A DNA stretch of 60,000 nucleotides from Lineus longissimus (lineage: Eukaryota; Nemertea; Pilidiophora; Heteronemertea; Lineidae), in assembly GCF_910592395.1 (NCBI RefSeq), contig NC_088313.1:12542437-12602436 (forward strand), written 5' to 3'. The notes under the pieces are model-generated. The model searched no databases. It was not told the origin of the DNA and saw only the letters and a program-made list of their open reading frames with translations. This document shows positions 56,183 through 60,000 of the stretch, piece by piece. Each line of letters opens with the position of its first letter. Within the stretch, counting starts at the first letter, position 1. The translations under genes and the position numbers were made by a program.

Positions 56183-56705
56183 CGTGGCTGGTGACTGAAT
56201 GGGTACTGATGGCCAATGTCCTCTTTGATTACTCAGTTACAGTTAGAAGCCCTTAGTTTCGTAGTTACAAAAGTGCAAAAGAAACCCTGAATGTATTCAA
56301 AACCGTTGGTATCAGTAAAATAAATATTCCAGGTGGTATCAGCTTGGGAAGACCTTCCTAATTAATACCAGACCTGGAACAATCCACCTTGGACAAGGGA
56401 TTTTCTGATTGATTGTTAATTGGATTAATTACAGTAGTCATAATTATGCTTTGGCAATTAGAAGTTAATCAACTTTACTCTAGCAAGGAAGTAATTAGTT
56501 TGGATACACAAAAAACAAATAACCAACACATAACATGGTTTCCATTTGACTGACTGATTGAAAACATATCTAAACTTTGCCTATCTCAGTATAAGTTACC
56601 TCCACCACACAACATCTACATAATAATCATAATAACCCCAAAATTTGACTTCATTTACAATAAACAAGACGTGCAATTTATAACATTTGACAGCAAAGAC
56701 ACCAT

Positions 56706-56903
56706 ACCTGTACCTTTTTTACCTAGTCCCCATTTTTCTTGTACCTTATTTACCTGTACCTTTTTTTCCTGTACCTTTTTTACCGATACTTTTTTACTTG
56801 TACCTTTTTTACCGATACCTTTTTTACTTGTACCTTTTTTCCTGTACCTTTTTTACCGTACCTTTTTTACCTGTACCTTTTTTACCTGTACCTTTTTAAC
56901 CTA
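56706..56903. repeat. Right inverted minisatellite arm
   Basis: About eleven to twelve units, inverted relative to the left arm, with the same variant order near both the outer and inner edges. Confidence 0.92.
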
Positions 56904-56905
56904 CA

Positions 56906-58924
56906 TTCAGGAAATATATATGGATATGTATGTGTATCATATGATAAGTTCACAATCTAACAGAGACAAAGGAAACCCAGCATGGTTAAGAGAATTAGGA
57001 AAGGTGAGCTCTTTAAACCCTTAAAACTCTGATATTAACCATCATCTATTGGAAATAAGATAATCTATAGAATCTATAAATATTGATAATTGTACGTACC
57101 ATGTTTTGCCTCTAGAATTTCACATGATGCCTTAGATTTTGATAAATACAAATTGTAGGAAAATAGGTACAGTATTTCTCAGTGTGCTTGTCTCCAAGAA
57201 AAGGCCTAGCTCTTGTTTACATTCTGTGGTACTTGAGGTCAGCTAGATAGCATGCACGAAAATGATGCTAGATATGCTCGAGCAGGGGTTGAGACTGTAG
57301 AAAGGTTGTTGAGTCCATTGGTTGCTACAATTCACCACTGATGCCCTTCGGAACCGACGCTTTTTTTCGCTGTAATACTTACCAGTGGCGGATGCGCGCC
57401 ACGCCTTTTTCTTTTTGGGGTGCTCACTTTTTTGGCCTTTCTACAATTCGTTCTTCAGATTTTTCGGGAAGGTGCACCAGACCCCTCGCTATATATCTTC
57501 CGCCCTTTCGTCGAACAGCGCCACTCATTTCGAAAAATCCATGATCCGCCCATGCCTTAGACCCCAAATAAAGCAACCGCAAACACTTTATTATAGCAAA
57601 AACAAACCATGGAGAGAACAAACCGAGAGCGGCATCGAGGTTGCATTTATTCATCATGGAAAGGAAACCGGCGCACCAGCACACACACGCACAGGCGCCG
57701 CACAACCACAATGGCAAAACCGAAAGGGTAAAAACCACCGTCCCTTTAAATTCGCCTAGTGGTTAAGCCTGCGGCTAATAAAAAACACTACTAGTTAAGG
57801 GATATAAATTAACAAAAATCCCTACAAAGACCGCGTAAATGTTATCTCGGACATACAAGATATATATCCTGTACCGCTTCCTGAGGCTAACAGATTAACA
57901 AAAATATCGTTGTGTATAGTGTAACAAAGGCAGAATCAGGTGGCCAAAGGTATTATTTTCTATAGTATTCATTGTAGGAATCTCAATTTTTGTATATGAA
58001 TAGGGTTTGGTGAAATACGAAAAAAGCTACATTTTTTGGGGGGTGGCTCCACCTGGTGGTGGACAGGAGTGCCTCCGGTGGTGAAAGCTCTTGCCCAGGA
58101 CAGCACTTCAGTGGCTTGCCTGATTTGAACCAAACTTGGCAGATTATTGAAGGAGACATAACTCCACAAATGTACAGAAAGAAAACTGCAAATAAATAAA
58201 GTGCTTCCATTCTATAATGATTTTTCCACCCGAGGGGGTCAAAAGTAGGTCGCGACCTAGATTTGAAGCTATTTTTAGCACCTAAGCTGAGCCTTTATCC
58301 CAAAGGTCTCTCTGTAGATTTGTTGCAATGGCTATCAGGAATAATAATGCCAAGTTTCAGTGTGATAGGTGAAAAGGCTATTCTGCTGTCCTGGGCATAG
58401 TGCCTGATGGTAGGTAAAAAACCTCATTTTGAGAAAATCAATGGTAAACATTGGTAAACATACTACATGTAAACAAATGCTGAAAAAAACCCTTTTTTTA
58501 CACAAAAAAATATTATTTGTAATCAGATAAAGTAGAAACCAACAAGAAAACATTACAGACACACTCATTTTGCAGAATTATAGTATTCTGATGAGCATAT
58601 ATACCAGGTTGCCAAATGTTCAATAAACGCATCGCTTCAAGAATGTGAAGCCAGGCCAATATGTCATTCAAAAAAATTCAAAATACTTCAGTACTGCTTT
58701 TTTATCTAGATTGGAGAATGTTTCTTTCAAAGTTTAGTGCTCTGTTTGGTGTAGCCTGTAGGCGGGCACCTTAGAATGGAAATATTGGCACAAACTCAAG
58801 GCTGCTAAAAAACATTTGGTTCGCTTATTCTCCATGCCCGTGTAAGTTCTAAATTCATTGAGAGATTGCAATGTTGCATAAATCAATTGCTTCTCCCCAA
58901 AAAGTCCAGCCTGTTCAGAAAGCC
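56906..58924. other. No recognised gene
   Basis: Mixed AT-rich sequence; 57330-57760 is more GC-rich with CpG but has no gene I can support. Confidence 0.4.
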
Positions 58925-60000
58925 CCACTTTTGTATGTTACCCCCTCTGTAGCTTCATGCTGTTGTTCAGCACGCAACCTGGCCTGGCGTCTGCTTTGAC
59001 GGCGATGGGATCGGGAGTCTTTATCGTGATCACACTTATCACTTTTTTTTTAGTCTGACTCTGTCCAATTCCCTGGCAATTTTAGTGGACACTTTACCAG
59101 TGTAGGTGCCTACACCTTGTTCAAGTACAAGGTCAGTTGTCCTTTCTGTTCCGGAATTAAATTCACTTATGGCAAGGGCAACGCATGCCCTCACCCTCTC
59201 TAGACCATAGAAATTGATTTTTTTACATTTGTTCCACACTAATGAATGAAGCCCTTCATTGAAATTTTGGGTTTTCCCACTAAGGCAACGACCTGGTAAC
59301 AAAGCTTCAGAAAGACGTTCAAAGGTTGGCAAGATGGCCTCAAAAATTTGTTCAGAGATCTGGGTACTGACCCTGCCCTGATGCGAAGGGATAGTTTCCC
59401 CCTTGGCTAAAGCCCTGTTGTAAAAACACCAAGAGTCCTCACCGTCCGGGCAAAAAGAATGTTCAGGAGCACTATCTGTTGAGACACTGTGATTCAAAAT
59501 TGCCACAATGGCCTTCTGCATTTCAACAACTGTTCCTTGCCCCTCACTGCACATCCATAATAAACGGCCATTTTGTCAATCTTAGAATCCGTTAGCCTGC
59601 TTGCACCCCTGCCACCTAGGCCTTCACGTTTGCGTAAATTTCGAAGTGATGTGCTAAGACGCTTGGAGGTATGATTCACACATTCCTCTTTTAGCACAGG
59701 GAAATCATTTCCATACACATTTAGTCTCTGAACATGAGGGTAGGTGCTTGAATCACCATCTGATAACATTTGGATGTAACGGAATGAATGTTTCGCTATG
59801 GATCGTTGCCACAGAATTTCAGCAGCTTTTGGTTCCATACCGTTACTGGAACCAGTATAGTTTTTTGAGCAGTCCTCGTGTTTGTCATGCCAATTCCTGA
59901 ATTCTACTGTATCTGCACCGAAACGATTTTCTGCAAGGACACAGGAATGACAGTATTTTGATAACACTTCATAGTCAATAACTAATCCTGTTATCACCTC
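58925..60000 (-). pseudogene. Mutator-like transposase, partial at window end
   Basis: Minus strand begins beyond the window. It reads VIDYEVLSKYCHSCVLAE, WHDKHEDCSKNYTGSSNGMEPKAAEILWQRS, MLSDGDSSTYPHVQ, YGNDFPVLKEECVNHTSKRL and KIDKMAVYYGCAV. It then changes frame near 59530 to QKAIVAILNHSVSTD, CFYNRALAKGE, LLPGRCLSGKTQNFNEGLHSLVWNKCKK and REL-rich sequence. This series matches the Mutator-like transposase domain found in many invertebrates; the GxTQN.NE box is typical. A second frame change at a run of nine A (minus; 59043-59051) leads to the basic tail ending EGVTYKSGAF. Two frameshifts, one in a homopolymer, so a near-intact gene with sequencing error is possible. Confidence 0.8.

Larger units (their letters stand above)
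52741..56903 (-). mobile_element. MULE-type element bounded by inverted minisatellite arms
   Basis: Left arm 52741-52919 and right arm 56706-56903 are inverted copies of an array of ~13-bp units, AAAAAAGGTACAGGT with variants GGTACGG, GGTACAAG and GGTATCGG. The order of variants from the outside inward largely agrees between arms, and both end inside with AATGGGGACTAGGT. The interior holds a single long transposase gene. Long TIRs with repeats are known for foldback and some MULE elements. I could not find the 8-10 bp target duplication expected for MULEs. The region 52920-54754 has no supported gene; it holds a (TA)n run (53382-53413) and a 15-G run. Confidence 0.65.

Noticed and set aside
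57330-57760. A CpG-island promoter of a host gene
   Set aside because: Slightly GC-richer, but no exon or splice structure could be linked to it.

Overview
The window is eukaryotic and almost entirely transposable elements. Every long reading frame belongs to a transposon or retrotransposon family, several are split by GT..AG introns, and there are no operons or Shine-Dalgarno sites. I found no convincing host housekeeping gene. The transposon mix (Tc1, THAP-hAT, piggyBac, PIF/Harbinger, MULE, Helitron, Gypsy, CR1-like LINE, tRNA-derived SINE), together with two copies of a repeat that begins TTTTTAGCTCA and ends near GGCCCTTGGGCCTCTTG, suggests a marine invertebrate, most likely a mollusc or another lophotrochozoan. 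That placement is inference, not proof.

Layout. 1-1.7 kb: intron-split Tc1-like transposase (minus). 3.1-5.05 kb: THAP-hAT transposase relic interrupted by a 368-bp MITE and cut off upstream by an AGCTCA repeat (5.05-7.24 kb). 7.7-10.65 kb: piggyBac element with TTAA duplications. 11.0-15.4 kb: relic of a THAP/Kolobok-like DDE transposase, split by a complete PIF/Harbinger element (11.93-14.93 kb) that carries convergent transposase and Myb-like genes. 15.4-18.56 kb: truncated Gypsy element with one LTR. 18.6-18.9 kb: LINE 3' end. 19.85-21.5 kb: decayed gag of a third LTR element. 22-27.3 kb: unidentified exons, including a CxC-type cysteine cluster like those linked to KDZ transposons, and a TTAA MITE.

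28.105-33.170 kb: a 5.07-kb cut-and-paste element with ~150-bp TGTTAC... terminal inverted repeats, a 6-bp target duplication and a retroviral-type integrase read together with an OTU cysteine-protease domain. It sits in a THAP-type exon and contains a SINE. 34.6-35.7 kb: AGCTCAC repeat with three ~300-bp internal repeats. 35.9-37.4 kb: piggyBac relic, broken by a 9.8-kb Gypsy element (37.38-47.20 kb) with two LTRs, PBS, PPT, an SGNH-hydrolase ORF ahead of gag, gag with one stop, an intact 1269-residue pol, and a nested 1.08-kb Helitron.

48.7-52.06 kb: another Gypsy-type element whose 930-bp LTR contains a series of short hairpins with a constant core and changing stems. 52.74-56.9 kb: FLYWCH-MULE transposase flanked by inverted minisatellite arms. 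58.9-60 kb: a frameshifted Mutator-like transposase running off the window.

The genes do not form a pathway. They are layers of insertions whose nesting gives relative ages. The strongest leads are the integrase-OTU transposon, the SGNH-bearing Gypsy element and the LTR hairpin series. Several frame breaks fall in homopolymers, so part of the decay may be sequencing error.
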